Assembly (NCBI GenBank): GCA_013399305.1
Contig: VXAI01000013.1
Coordinates: 2,450,510-2,514,509, forward strand
Length of the DNA: 64,000 nt
Source of the DNA: Rostratula benghalensis
Lineage: Eukaryota > Chordata > Aves > Charadriiformes > Rostratulidae
Direction of reading: 5' to 3'
The position numbers were made by a program, and so were the translations under genes. Below the pieces are notes generated by a model, which was given only the letters and a program-made list of their open reading frames with translations, was not told the origin of the DNA and did not search any database. Below are positions 12,646 through 25,294 of this stretch, piece after piece. The first letter of the stretch is position 1, and each line of letters opens with the position of its first letter.

Positions 12646-15600
12646 TCTTCTGCAGAGCAGAAGTGGAGCAGAGGTGTTTACATCCTGAGGCCAGTTCACT
12701 CCATTTAAACACCTACTTTCAATAGGATGAATTGTTCCCTGCTGGTGCCTGTATCTTTAGGGATTACAGTGTCAGCCAGAATGATTCGCTTTAGATGTCT
12801 GACATATGGACAGAGAAAGTTGGGTGACAGGTTCCTCATCACAAGATCCTACACATGGGCAGCTATCACAGAGCAAAGAAACCAGGGTTATCTTCTGTTG
12901 TGTGAGAAAACAGCTTCTGTGAACCCATCCTGCTGTGCAACCTACGCAGCCCCCTGCAAGGATCTGCTCCACCAGCGAGAACATAAGGAAAAGAGCCTCA
13001 GGGAGCTGGGTGCCAGGCAATGCTAGTGGGTTTGTTGCAGTGCAGTATGAGGGTAAAAAAACAGGCCAGTTACCCAGGCCTTTAGATGGGACTGAGCTCT
13101 TGAATCACTACTTAAAACTTCCTACTGAAGAGCTTCACCAGATCAATTCTTCAATGGTGAGAGCATTTACACCATAAAGAAAGATTTGTAAATAATGAAA
13201 CCCTCCTTCAGGATCATCTACTGATCTTACGTTACACATTGCACCCCATATTTCTGAATTTGTTCTCCTGGAACTCCCTGCCTGTCCACACCTTTGAGAG
13301 ATATGGTGAATATGAACAGAAGTGCCTGTCTTCCACACTGCTGCTTTCCTTCCCTTCACCTGAAAAATAAAAAGTCATGCATGGAGAAACTGATATTACT
13401 CTTCAAAAATATCAATGAAAGTCCTGCAATTTTTCAGTGAACACAGTACTTTAAAAGGATAATTGACATAATTGGCAGCATTTCTTCTCTTGTTAAAATG
13501 CACACAATGACTCCAGACATTCTCAGTTACAGCAGATTTTGATTTGAATTGTAACAATTAGAAATGTCCATTGGGTAGATCATCTTGTCCTTTCTGCTAA
13601 TACAGTATTGTTTCCTCTGATACTTTCCTTGGTGCTTTATCCAGTTTAATTTTGCCACTCTTCTTGACAGAATATTTCCTTGCCAAATAGGTCTATTGCA
13701 AGTAAATATGACATTTTACTTAGTCCCTATTTTCCTGTGTTCTGTGGAATCCCATTTTTTGCAAAAGCAATTATATTTCACAATGCCACCTCCATTAAAT
13801 GTGCCCCTTCCTTTCTCAGGAAACCCACAGTATTTTATATATTTTTTAGAACTTGAGACCAGTAAGTGTTGGTTTGGCAAATTTGAGCTGAAACTCTCAT
13901 GCAATGTTCTTGTAAAGGCTCAGGCTTGAATACCAGTCAAATATCATCCCCTCATTATTTTAGCACATTTGGTCCTGAGACGTTCAAAAAGAAGAATGAA
14001 AATGAAAGAAATGAAGAAAATATTTGATCCATATTTTGGGCAGAGATTCACATTTATTTTTAAATAATACACAGAAAACTGAGCTGAAAAACTGTTCTTT
14101 TCATCCTTGGTTACTTAATTGTTCATGATATAGTTAAGCCATTTTCTCTACAAAACAAAACTATTTAGTTCTTTCACAATTTTTTCAGTAATCAGGAGTT
14201 AATTAGACTTTAGTGTTTTGTTTAGTATAACAGCTGGACTTGAATCACCCTGGATATTAGTCTGCAAACCCAAAACCACATTGATCTCCCAGTGCATGAA
14301 TAAGACGAAACCAAACTCTTCCATGAGAATAATAATCACCACACATTTGTGATTCACATTTGCAAAATCACACTAAGAAATAAATTGTGAAAATGCCAAA
14401 ATAAGCCAAGATCTGTTTAATCTATTTTCCGCTGTGTTTTTGTAAAGAAATAATCTTAATGTAATTGTATTTTTTGGGTAGACAACTGTCCAACTCTCTT
14501 CAATGGCTTTTGAACCCACTGGGCAATTTTAGACAAGTTTGACAGAGGGATGAAGATCACAATGTAACACTTCAATAAATCTTGTGAAAATTGTTAACTA
14601 AGTATGGGAAATAAACCCCAATTTCAGTTCTCACTGAGACTACAGTAATGTTGGTTATCAAACATTTTGTTTGTCACCAACAAGCTGCCTAATCACCTAA
14701 TGCGTAGCTTTAGATGAGCTTGGAGGGAAGAGGAAGAAGAGGGTATAATATAAGAACATAATGGGATTTGGGGTAGTTCAGTACCAGTACAGAAACTTCA
14801 AAGGACACATATCAATAGGAAACCTCACTTCTGTAGTTTAACTGCTTACAGAGCAATTTGTTTCTCCCTAAGTCAGCGTCACTTAATCTTTTATTGCTGG
14901 CTATTTCTTTTCTCCTTCATTTCCCGGTGCATTTTGCTAATAAAACAGTGAGAGGTGGACATCAGAGTTCAGAATTCTGCCCAAAGTTCTGTGACTGAAA
15001 CAGCAGCTGAGAACTGCCTTTGGCATAATCTTCTTATTTTCAGTGTTTCCCAGGATTCTAACCTTAAGCAGATGAAAAGTGGGGGTTTTTTTACAGTTAG
15101 AGTAGCTAATATTAGATAAAAATGCATGCTTAATTTTCTAATGGTGGTCCTACAAATACTAACTTAATTTTCATTCTACTAGTTCATTTTATTCATTTTA
15201 TGATATTATTATGATGGACAATATGAAAAGAAGTCTGTGAGCCAGAAGACTGGCTGCCTTATTCATGGCATGTGCCACTGATTTGTTTTGTAATCATGAA
15301 CAACCCATTTTACCTTCATTTCCCATTCTATTCTTCATCAATCTCGTTTGCTTATGAAAGCTGTTAATAAGACAAATGATCTTCTGCTAAACATTTGGGC
15401 CAAATATGTCTGAAAGAATAAGACTTTTGGCTCTGTTTTAATACTGGTAATGGTATTTTTTGTTGCTATTATTACACAACAAATGCAATTGTAAAGAATT
15501 TCCTTCAAATTTATTTTGCTACCTGGGTAATGTATGTATAAGTAACTCCCTTCTGATGCAAAATTGTCATTGACTTCCATCTCTTCTGTTTTCCATATTG

Positions 15601-17733
15601 CAGAAAAACAGTGACAGAGTTTGGTGTCTTTTCATATAGATGGAAGACCCTTTCATTTTAGATCTAATCCACCTCCCACTGTGACAAATTTCTTATAGCA
15701 GAAGAACCCTACTAATAGGTGCTCTTCTTGACAAAGGTATTCGAGACTGAACATAGCATGATTATACTTATCCAGGATGTAAGAAACTCTAAAAATCATA
15801 GAAATTACTGAAACACATAGGTTCTGATTTGTAGCTGATATAACTGATTATAATTTGCAATATTGTTCATCTTGAAAGTTTGTAAAAATCGATTGTCACA
15901 GTCAGTAGTCTTGAATCCTTTGCAATTTAAGTTTAACTTTTTACCAGTTTGGCCTGATAAATAACTGTATTAAAGTTCTATAACAACCAGTAGCTGACAA
16001 TATTGAAGTTGCGTAAGACATTTAAGCACAGGTTCCTTTAAAATACAACACATCACTATTTTGGGTGAATATAACTCTTGCACAGAAAAGATATATGAGG
16101 GCAATGGAGTGGTTAGAAAATGGTCTTTCCCAAAGGCATTTATGTTTCATTATTTGGGTCTCCAAGTTCCACATTAACCTAGATAAAACATTGCTCAAGT
16201 GAGTTAGGCACTTTGCAGGATTGTCAAAGACCTTTGAGGCATGATCCACAAAGGGACTTTGTGCACCCTGCTATCACTTCAGAACATAAGCCCAGATTTT
16301 AAATTCTCAGGCCACTGCTCAGATGCTGCTTTACCTTAGAAGGCGTTTAATTTTCACAGCTGTTTAAATGCCAGGTGCTCCTTCGTTCCCATTCTGCCTG
16401 AGCCCTAGGAACAGCTACACCCTCAGGCCAACTGCTACCAAATTTTCTCCTGCCCAGAAAAAAGAGAGAAGAGCAAGCATCTTTCCAAACTGGTCTGCCA
16501 GTGGGCTTGCAGTGACTTGTCAGACTCCATCCAGACCTAAACTCTGTCCCAACCCATGTAGGCATGGAGAGGAGAAACCTCAGTGTTCTTACTACTGTGC
16601 CTACCCTAAAAAATGTGCAGTGTTGACTGATTGAAAATCACACTGCTGTGTATGGGCAGTAGATATACTAAGATGTCTTTTCAAGTTTTGCCCTAAGCAA
16701 GCTCTCTCTCGCTCTTGTTCTCTTTTTCAGTTATGCTGCTGCTTTTCTATTCTTTTTCATTTTGTTGAAACCATTTGGAACCTTTTTTCCCGGATTTCCC
16801 ACTCACCCTGTAAACCAATAACCCAGACAGCAGTTGCCAGCAAAGATGAAGTGAAACACCCACTTAGTGGTGTCTTCTAGGCTTCATTATTGAAATTGAA
16901 CGTAGACCTAGATCTAGAATGGCATGATATCATTTACCTCAATGGAGTTTTATTTATTTAAACTAACTGAAGATATACCTCAAATTTTAAAGTCTGATTA
17001 CAGGTTCAAAGGACCCACGACACAAAGGCACATTTTAGGTGTTAAAATTATTTGACACATTTTTTTAAGCAGCTGATCAATGATTTGAAACAATGGCATC
17101 AATTGCTCTCTTTTTTTTACTTATGCGAGTAGAACACGATTTGTATTATTGATCGAAGCATAGTGTTACAGTAATTTCTTCAGTGATTTGTTAGATTACA
17201 TACACAGGTTGTTGTTTATACTAGTGATTATAGTTAGCACAGCCTTTTTCCATGCTGTTCATTTCATACTACAATGATTATAGTTATTATCATTACTATA
17301 ATTATTGTTATGAGTGTCAGATTGGTTAACAGGTTCTATAAACACAAACATGTCTTTCAAAAAATATTTTTCAAATGAAGCAATATAAAATGACAAACTG
17401 TTCTGTTTTATTAGTTTTACTCTTATTCATTCTCTTTCATAAAAAAAAAAAAAAGGTATCCTACAGACTAGGTTACTTATTTAGGTAAAGACTTGGCTTT
17501 TGGCTGCTGGAAGAAGAAGCATTTAGCAGTACATATGTCTGTTATTGTGCAAAAAAGTAGGATGTACAATTAAATAGAGTTGGATAGGCAGAATGGAGAT
17601 TTACCACATAGCAGGGCACTACAATGACTTTCACCAGCCGTTAAGCTCCAGCCTAAGAAAAGCAAACAAGAAGTCTGTCACAAAACTGGAGGTTTAACAT
17701 TTGGTAAATACCCATCTTCTCTTCTGGCCAAAA

Positions 17734-18220
17734 TTACCCCCCAGGCTGCCTGCAGACTGGGTTCTCCTGCTGTGAATCTATGTGTCTGCAAGGCTGACTG
17801 CAACATGGCAGGGACAGCCCTGGGGACACATGGGAGCACAAGCCTGAGTGCACCCAGGGAACCGGTGGACCTTGGACACGTGCCCCCAGGGTGGCTGGGC
17901 AGTCAGCCAGCCACCCTGGGGCTCCACAGGCAGGTGGCTGCCAGCACATCTGCTGCTTGGAACAGTTTCTGCAGTCACACGTCAGCTGCTGTGGAGCGGG
18001 TCACCGAGTCATTGTTAGCTTCCTCCTTCTGTCCTGCTGTGAGGACATCTATGATGTCCCATCAGTGGGGCAGCACGCCACCTGCCAGACCCACCTCCAG
18101 GGGCCTCCTCACAATGCAAAAAGTAGAATGGGTGCAGTTGCACACCCTTTACAGTTGGTTTCTCCAGCAGATGCAGCACTGGAATTATTCATAGAAAAAT
18201 ACAATTTTGTCTCAAATTAG
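17734..18220. other. GC-rich island in AT-rich DNA, unidentified
   Basis: About 490 bp clearly richer in G+C than its surroundings, dominated by CAGG, CCAGG, GGCTG and CTGC words. Low stop density leaves overlapping frames open on both strands (for example 17772-18194 plus and 17734-17949 minus). None shows a recognisable domain, and the simultaneous openness of several frames is best explained by composition. CpG is not especially frequent, so it does not look like a promoter island. It contains the 15-bp inverted repeat at 17884-17921. It could be an old repeat or an isolated conserved element. Confidence 0.4.
17884..17921. repeat. Perfect 15-bp inverted repeat with 8-nt loop
   Basis: The left arm CCCCAGGGTGGCTGG (17884-17898) is exactly complementary to CCAGCCACCCTGGGG (17907-17921), separated by GCAGTCAG. 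A GC-rich stem of this length would be very stable in RNA or single-stranded DNA. No flanking sequence shows it to be a terminator, a microRNA or a transposon end. Confidence 0.9.
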
Positions 18221-20740
18221 AGATAGTAATTAGTTATTAGAATACTATCTTACTAAGTAGGCTACTTACTCTAGTCAAATTGCATCCAGGAAACAGGTTC
18301 TTTCATTAGGCAGAAATCAAAGAAACATGGGGGGTATTTTCTGGATGTTTTTTAAGGATTGTGGCTCTAGTAGCAAAAGTACTATGGGAAATTTTTAATG
18401 TATTCTCGGTGTTTGTTGACCTTCCCTCAAGCCATGAGAATTCTGGTTCGTCTGCAGTATGTTTCCATGGCTGGTTTTACTCTGAACTTCCAGGTCTGCA
18501 GTAAATTTAATAAACTGTTCCATGTATGTTTATACTTTCAAATATGTTTAAGTAAAAATGGCATCCATGTAATTGAGATAGGTAATAACTTCTTCACTGC
18601 ATTGAAGGTCAAAGATCCACTGGTGGCCATTGGATCTATTGTATTTTGATTCAGCTTGCATTTTAGGCTTGTACACAGATCAGGTTTTATTTTAGCTGAT
18701 TCAATTCAACTGCTATCCGTGCTGAAGCTATAATTTCAGTAGAAGAGGACTATGTCTTTACAGATCAAAGATAGCTAGAAGGAAACCAGAGAACCAGGGA
18801 AACCAGGGGACGGAAAGTACAAGAAAGAATAGACTCTTATTGCTGATATAATTAAATAGAAGACAGTCATTGAACCATTTAATGTGTCTCACCTCTCTGC
18901 ATGAGAAAACCATAAATAATGTAAGGAGACGGACTACTTGTCTTCACAGTGCCTGCACAATGATATGTGTTGAAAATGACATGCACAAGTCCCCATCTGT
19001 GAATAAATGCTTAGTTAGATCTTAAGTTCATGCACGGAAAGCAATAAAAAATTAAATAGACTGGGAAACAAAAAAAGAATAGTAAACAAATATCAGATCT
19101 CTATGGGTTTATTTAAAAACACAGAGAAACAAGAGACAATATTGGTAGCTTCAGTATTTTTAATATAAAACATTAATGATGGAATTTCTGGAGTAATGTA
19201 TGGGAATTTAATAACCAGCTCCCAATCTCTTTGATTTCTCTGACAGTGCTCTTTCCAAGCTGTACTGACACAGGTTCGGTGTGAGCCAGAACTGGATGGC
19301 TGGTCCTGCAAAGTTCCTCTACACTGTTATTTTCCATCAAAACTTTCAAAAATTTCTTTTGAAAACACATCCAGATTATTATATATTTGAAAATAAGTTG
19401 ATGTAAAAATAGTTTTTAAATTTTATGTTAAAAACTTTCCTTCCTGAGGTGATGATGCAAAGTGCATTCCCTCCTGCAAACATCATCTCCATTTCAGGCC
19501 TAGAAATGTAGGAGATAGGTCACCTACTCCTGCTCCAATAAAGTGAATCAGATGGTAATTACTGCAGTGTAGTTGTGGGGAAGGTTTCTGCAGCACACAT
19601 TAACTATGAGTAAAGGACACTGAAGCGAAGCTGTCCCAGCATTTCTAAAACTTATACAGCTCCCTACATTCACAGCCTCCTTATATACACAGCCCTGGGA
19701 TGGGGCTGAGACACTGGGAATCCTAGCAGGGAATCTCCCTTACTAATAACCCAATAACATCAGGATTTTGTTAATGATGCATTATCCACAAGTCTATCTA
19801 AATGGCATTCCTAACTCATTTACAGTTAAAATGGGCAGACCTTGCCAAGGAAGAAGATAATTTTTCCATCAGTCTAATCATCACTCTATGAAATAAAAAC
19901 ATGGGGAAACACGTTTACACCCATCTGCCACACCAGAAGAGAACCGAAGAGAGCATTGATGCATTTCTGTGCAGGAAGTGTGTACTATCTCAGAGGGGTG
20001 AGAGACCCCTCTGATCTTCATCACCCATATGCTCTGTGGTTCAAAAATTCCAGATCTCCAACTCAAATCACAGACTTCTATGGACAGCTTTCTGCTGCTA
20101 GAGAGGAGAGAAAACAATAAGAGGAGCTGAGGGGTTTTATTGGAACCTGCAATACACAGAGGCAAGAACATGAGCTCTGGGGCTTGTGGTTTCTCTCTGA
20201 GATTTGGGTGCCATTAGTATGTGAAGAGGCTAATTAGAAGCTGCTGACTGGCTAGGTGTTGGCACATGATTCTTATGATGAAAAGAAAGGTCAGACACCA
20301 GGAGTCAAATGACTGTATTGGTTGACAAAACAGGAAATCTTCCAGAGGTGGTGGCAAAGGGGCACCTGACCTTGCAGGCAACCACTACATTCATCCTGTA
20401 AGTCTGCTGGTAGCCAGTATGGCAGGTCCATTGCCACAAATTAGCTAACATTTGCAATATCTATTGACTTTCCCCAGCATCGTGATAGCATTTGGAATAA
20501 AATTTATCCAGAGTCTTTATGAACTCTTCATCTTTCATGACCATAAGAAACATATTAAACCACTTTTATGCGCATTCCTGAATTTCCCCCCAGCACCATG
20601 GAGTGGGTGATGCTTGGCAAGAGTACACAGCAAACACTAAGCATGACACTGGAGCTCAAGGAGCTATTGATATCTGTAATACTCATAGTTGTACTGCCAG
20701 AGAATCACTTCACAATGCTTCATCTTTTAAAGCTTTCTAA

Positions 20741-20771
20741 CTTTTTTTTTTTTTTTTTTTTTTTTTCCCCC
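20741..20771. repeat. Poly-T (25) and C5 pyrimidine tract
   Basis: Twenty-five T then five C, followed directly by AG. It looks like a very strong splice acceptor, but all three frames after it stop within about ten codons, so it is probably a plain homopolymer. Confidence 0.85.
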
Positions 20772-21869
20772 AGTGTGTGAAGTTCTTCCATAAGACTGAC
20801 ATATGATGCTGGGAAAACAGAAACTCAATCTCCACTGAGTTACACTATCAAGACAATGGAATCACTGTAAAAGTGAAATACTGGTATTTTAGTACTAGCT
20901 CTGCTGGATGTTACTTGCAAAAATATTTTCCAAGGGGTGCCTAATGGGTTCAACTGACAACAGTAATGTTTTTAAAATCCTGAACTGTATTAAAAGGCTG
21001 CATGTACCACAGTTCTCTTTTTCTTGCTAAGTAATGGCTAATTCTCTTGTACGTTTTATTCTCCCCTCAACACTGTCAGTGACTTCTGTGTTGAAAAGCA
21101 TTTAAAGAATATTTAAAGAAACACTGTCAGTATTTCTGATCTTTTCAACATCATTTGAATGTTTGAAACAAACTACCACATATTTCAGTTAATTTCTTTT
21201 AAATATCCTTCTGATTCTTAATAGAATTGGAATCATTAAAAGGATACAAATTATCAAGATCCTCTTGCTCTCCAGAAGGCCACTAGTTCATTTCCCGTTC
21301 TACCTTTTATCCCTTTTTTTTCAGTCTTTCCAAGCTCAGTTCCTATTCTTTTCTAGCATATCCCAAAGATTTATTTCTTATGACTGAAGGATGGAGAGGT
21401 TAATGCTGCTTTTCATATACGGGGATAAAAAAGACAAGCCAGGGTTTTTACAGGTTACAGGGCTTTATCTGCTATAAGAATTATTGTCAGAAGCTCTACG
21501 AGAGTTCAGACAAGTCAAAGTGAAGTGGAAAGTTCTGAAATACAACCTGTTGTGTACAGGGCCTAGAAATGGAAGAACATTGCCAAGAATTTCTGTTCTA
21601 AGAAAAGGTTATTTGCTCATTTGTGAGGTCTGATTTGTGGGACACTGTGGGATTGCAATTGAATTTTATGAACTGTCTGACTCTTCTCATTCTCAACAGC
21701 TTTTAGTGTATTCTTCCTTCATATTTCCAGTCTGAGGAACCAGAGGGTCACACTTTTATGTCTGGAAGAAAGAGTGACATACATGCTAGATCTGTCTGAT
21801 TGATACAATGGATATGATTTGTGTAACAGTAAGAAGGTGGTGAAACTGAGAAAATCAGTTTGACCAACT

Positions 21870-22379
21870 TTACATATATANATACACACAGAGGGTAAAG
21901 CAAATCAAGGAAAAGTGAAAATCAAGGAACCTAGGGGCGAAATAAGGGCTCAAAATATAAAAGCAAACTTTAGGCAAGATAAGGAAATTAAGGCATAGGC
22001 TGTAGATAATAAGAAGATTCAAACATTTTTTACTTTTCCCAGTCGTCCAGGACTGCAGGATGCTGACAGGGTGGCACGCTGCAGAGTTTACTGTTTGCCA
22101 AGGACAAGCAAATACTTGCCTAAGAAGTGAAACTGAAAGGAACCAAACCTGAACTCTACAGGTACCTCTAATATACTCCTCTCCAGAGGAAACCAAGGCA
22201 GGGAGCCCTGTGCAGGTTCCAGGGATGGGTACTTTTAGGCTGATGAAGTGCCCACTGAAAAGAGGGAGGGGAGCACTGATCCTGCTTAGCCTCCATCCAC
22301 AGAAAAGTAGCAAGCTAAAAGTGTGGAGCTTGCTAGAGAAGTGCTGAAGCACACTTTGGCAAGGAGAGCTGGGGTCCAT
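21870..22379 (-). other. Open frame of 169 codons, probably not a gene
   Basis: The longest uninterrupted minus-strand frame outside the repeats. It would encode a Ser/Leu/Phe/Cys-rich protein with a hydrophobic C-terminal third (about residues 125-165) and no recognised domain. It contains the window's only N (21881) near its C-terminal end. The frame starts in moderately GC-rich sequence and runs into AT-rich sequence with no change in codon pattern. I see no splice, promoter or family evidence. One or two frames of this length are expected by chance in 128 kb of two-strand sequence. Confidence 0.12.
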
Positions 22380-23581
22380 GGGCTTGTTACTGGGGTCTCT
22401 GCCTGTGTGGGTGTCCCCCCCAGAGTAATTTCATTCAGAGACAGCGTGCTGATGAGAAAAAGGCTACCCTGAAACTAAGACTTCTACCCTCCTACGATAA
22501 GTAACACAATGCTCAGACTAAACTACAACTTATGCTGATTTTACAAAAGTTTGACCAACACAATGACCAAAGCATTAGAGCTAGGATTTCTGGGAAGCTG
22601 GAGGGAGAATAGCTTGTGATAGTATGAAAGGGAAAAAAGTCTGAGAGCCACAGAAATTAAAACAGTCACTTATAACATGAGCAAAATCAGCTACACGTAG
22701 CATTGAAAGGATACAGCTGTGGGCATGGAAGTGACAAATTGCAAGCTTTCTTCAAGGAATGCTTGTAGAAATCACTAAATTTTATGAACTGGGGAGACAG
22801 CAAAAGGTCTCCCTTTCCCTGAGGGCACATAACAAATGACACCTCAGAGGCAGGGACAGCAATTATTTGCTGAACTCTGTCTTAATACATCTGACCAGAT
22901 GCAAAAAGGAAACAACAAAAGCTGCTGTACTGGATCAGTCCTAAAGGGAGTCAAAGCCCAAGCACTGAGACCAGGGGAAAGAGAGGAGACTGTCTGACCT
23001 CACAGGCAATTTACCAAATCAGAACTTGTAAACAGGCTAATTCTGACACATAATCACATCCAGAAAGGTATCCTCACAAGCAGCTGACACATGTGCCTCT
23101 GTGATGCTTTTGTTCACCTAAGACATTATTCACACAGTGCAATTTGATACCTGTTTAGGCAAGTAGTCTGCCCAAAGATACTTGTAAAATCAGGAGAGGT
23201 GAAAACTTCGTACAATGTGTAATTAATGAATATCCTGGGCAACAATTTAATTTGAAGTGTATTTACATGCACTTGTAAGGGGCTTTGGGTTTTTTTATCT
23301 CTGTGATGATATCTCTGAGGAGCAACTACTCTTGCATGCAGCATAGTGACCTAAAGCTTTTTCACTGAACAGTATGAGAATCGCCCATTTTAAGGCCAAA
23401 ATAAACCCTAGTAATTATATAGCTTGACTTCTTGAATGGTTGCAAAAATGGAAGAGTCAGCGCCAAAAAGATCTGTTCTTGGCCTAGGTCAGACAAAACA
23501 TTCAATGCCTTACCCTGGCATCCCTGTTCTTTTATACTGAATTTTTTTATCCCCTCTTCAAAGCCTTCTCACCTCCTACAT

Positions 23582-23607
23582 AAAAAAAAAAAACACAAAA
23601 AAAAAAC
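23582..23607. repeat. A-rich homopolymer tract
   Basis: Twenty-six bases of A interrupted by CAC. Simple sequence. Confidence 0.9.
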
Positions 23608-25151
23608 CTCATCAGAGAAGCCACCCAGAGGGAGCCAACATGATTGCAAAGGGAGAGAGTTGAAAAGGGAAATGTAAAGAGCAAGGGAGGCTAAAGAAAA
23701 GATCTTAAAGGGACTTCAGTACCTCAAGTAAACAATCTATGTTGTTACTGTCTCTCTTCATCCCTGCGGTTCTTTCCCACAATGTAGGTGATTGCTACCA
23801 AGCCTGAGGAAGTACCAGCTATGATTTATCTTTTGCAATTTAGTTATTAGTAACTAAATGAATTTTATTTGACTATTCTCAGAGCTAAGCCCCTTTTCTT
23901 GGAAGAATATCTCTGTCTTCAGTAAAACTGCTCTGACTAAAAGCCTCCCTTAAGACTGTTTCCAACCTAATATTAAGTTGCTATTACCCTTTAACACATT
24001 GCAGGAAGAGACAGGAAAAATGTTCACTACAGTTCAAGAAATCGAAGGATCCTGAAATCTAACCTGTGAACAACCTTTCCACTTTCATGGCTAAAAGTTA
24101 CAACCACCCTTTATTTCTTGACAGCCTGCATTCTTGGGTCCCAGGTGTAAATACTTTGGAAATCTGAGATACAAGGCTTTCAACTGTATGCTGAAAGCTG
24201 TAAATATCAGACACAATTTCCTTTTATTTTAATGAGTGTGTTGTCATGGAAACTTTGCAGCGGACTCTGGGCTTCATACTCAAAACTCTTGAGGTTTCTG
24301 GCAGTTCCCTGATGGGTCCTGTCAACTGCTTTTTTCACAGGAAGTGATAATAAAAATTCACTTTCCTGTTCAGTGAACCTTGAATGAACTGAAGGAGAAC
24401 AACCTGAAATCCACTTGCTTCCTCTCACTCCAAATTTCATATGCATGGCTGATAGCATGCTACTTAACCCTTTCAATAACTTTGTAAACAGCTGAGATCA
24501 GCAACAGCTAAAAACTCTCTATTATTACATGATCCTGGAAGTTACTTGATTTTTACATGAAACAGATATAAAAAGTTGCCTTCTTACAGATTTATAAATG
24601 TGACCTCTATGTGAGATGGGAGAATTAAAAAACAAAAGAAAAAATCTTCCAATAGTTTTAATCAGAATACTTTTTTCTTCTCAGATTTATTTTGTAAGCT
24701 TAAAATATTTCAAAATAATGGCAGAATGAGGTTGATTTCCTGTTTTCTGATTTTTAATATATTTTACTCTGTAAATGTCTTACATAGATATGTCACTTTA
24801 GTGAGCGAAAACAATAAAAAACCCTAAGCATCCTTTTCCCAGCCACAATGATCTGCTTTTTCAGCAAGGTTTGTATATTCAGAAAACTTTCCAGCTGTAC
24901 AGCACCACACTGTTATGAGTCCAGATGAACTATTCCCTCAAGGCTTCTGCTTTTACTGCTGAGGAAAGACTCATGAAATTTGTCCTGAACATGATCACCA
25001 AATATGCCAGGAGATAATGGGGCATCCGTGTTGCTGTTTATCCCTTTTCTCTCGTTTTTCATATTTCTCAATTTCACAGCTGTCACATTACAATGCATTG
25101 ACCCAAATACTGTATATTAATCTAACTTGTTCCTCCCATGGATGACTTTAG

Positions 25152-25294
25152 ATGTGTCTACAAGGGAAAGAAAAGAACTGCGAGAAACAGGTGCTATTGA
25201 GTGTTTGCTGGCTTGCGTTACTGAGTTTCAGAAGGAACTTCAGGAATATTTTGCAACCCTAACAGCCCTGGCATGTGTCCAGCCTCCCTGGAAG
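25152..25294 (+). other. Candidate internal coding exon (unrecognised gene)
   Basis: The acceptor side has a branch-point-like CTAAC (25123-25127), the pyrimidine-rich 'ttgttcctccc', and the first AG after it at 25150-25151 (TTTAG). The donor side is TGGAAG followed by GTGAGT at 25295-25300, a near-consensus 5' splice site. Between them 143 bp are open in one frame: two bases complete a codon from an upstream exon, then 47 codons end on a codon boundary. The predicted peptide is polar and helix-prone (it contains RKELRETGAIECLL, then FQKELQEYFATLTAL and ends QPPWK). The 'LRETGAIECLL' pattern vaguely recalls armadillo-type helices, but I cannot name a family and do not assign one. No adjacent exon is certain. 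It could be a pseudo-exon, which are common in intergenic DNA. Confidence 0.33.

Noticed and set aside
12481..12712. Two overlapping minus-strand frames rich in Ser, His, Ile and Leu
   Set aside because: They are translations of a GATA/GATG simple repeat.
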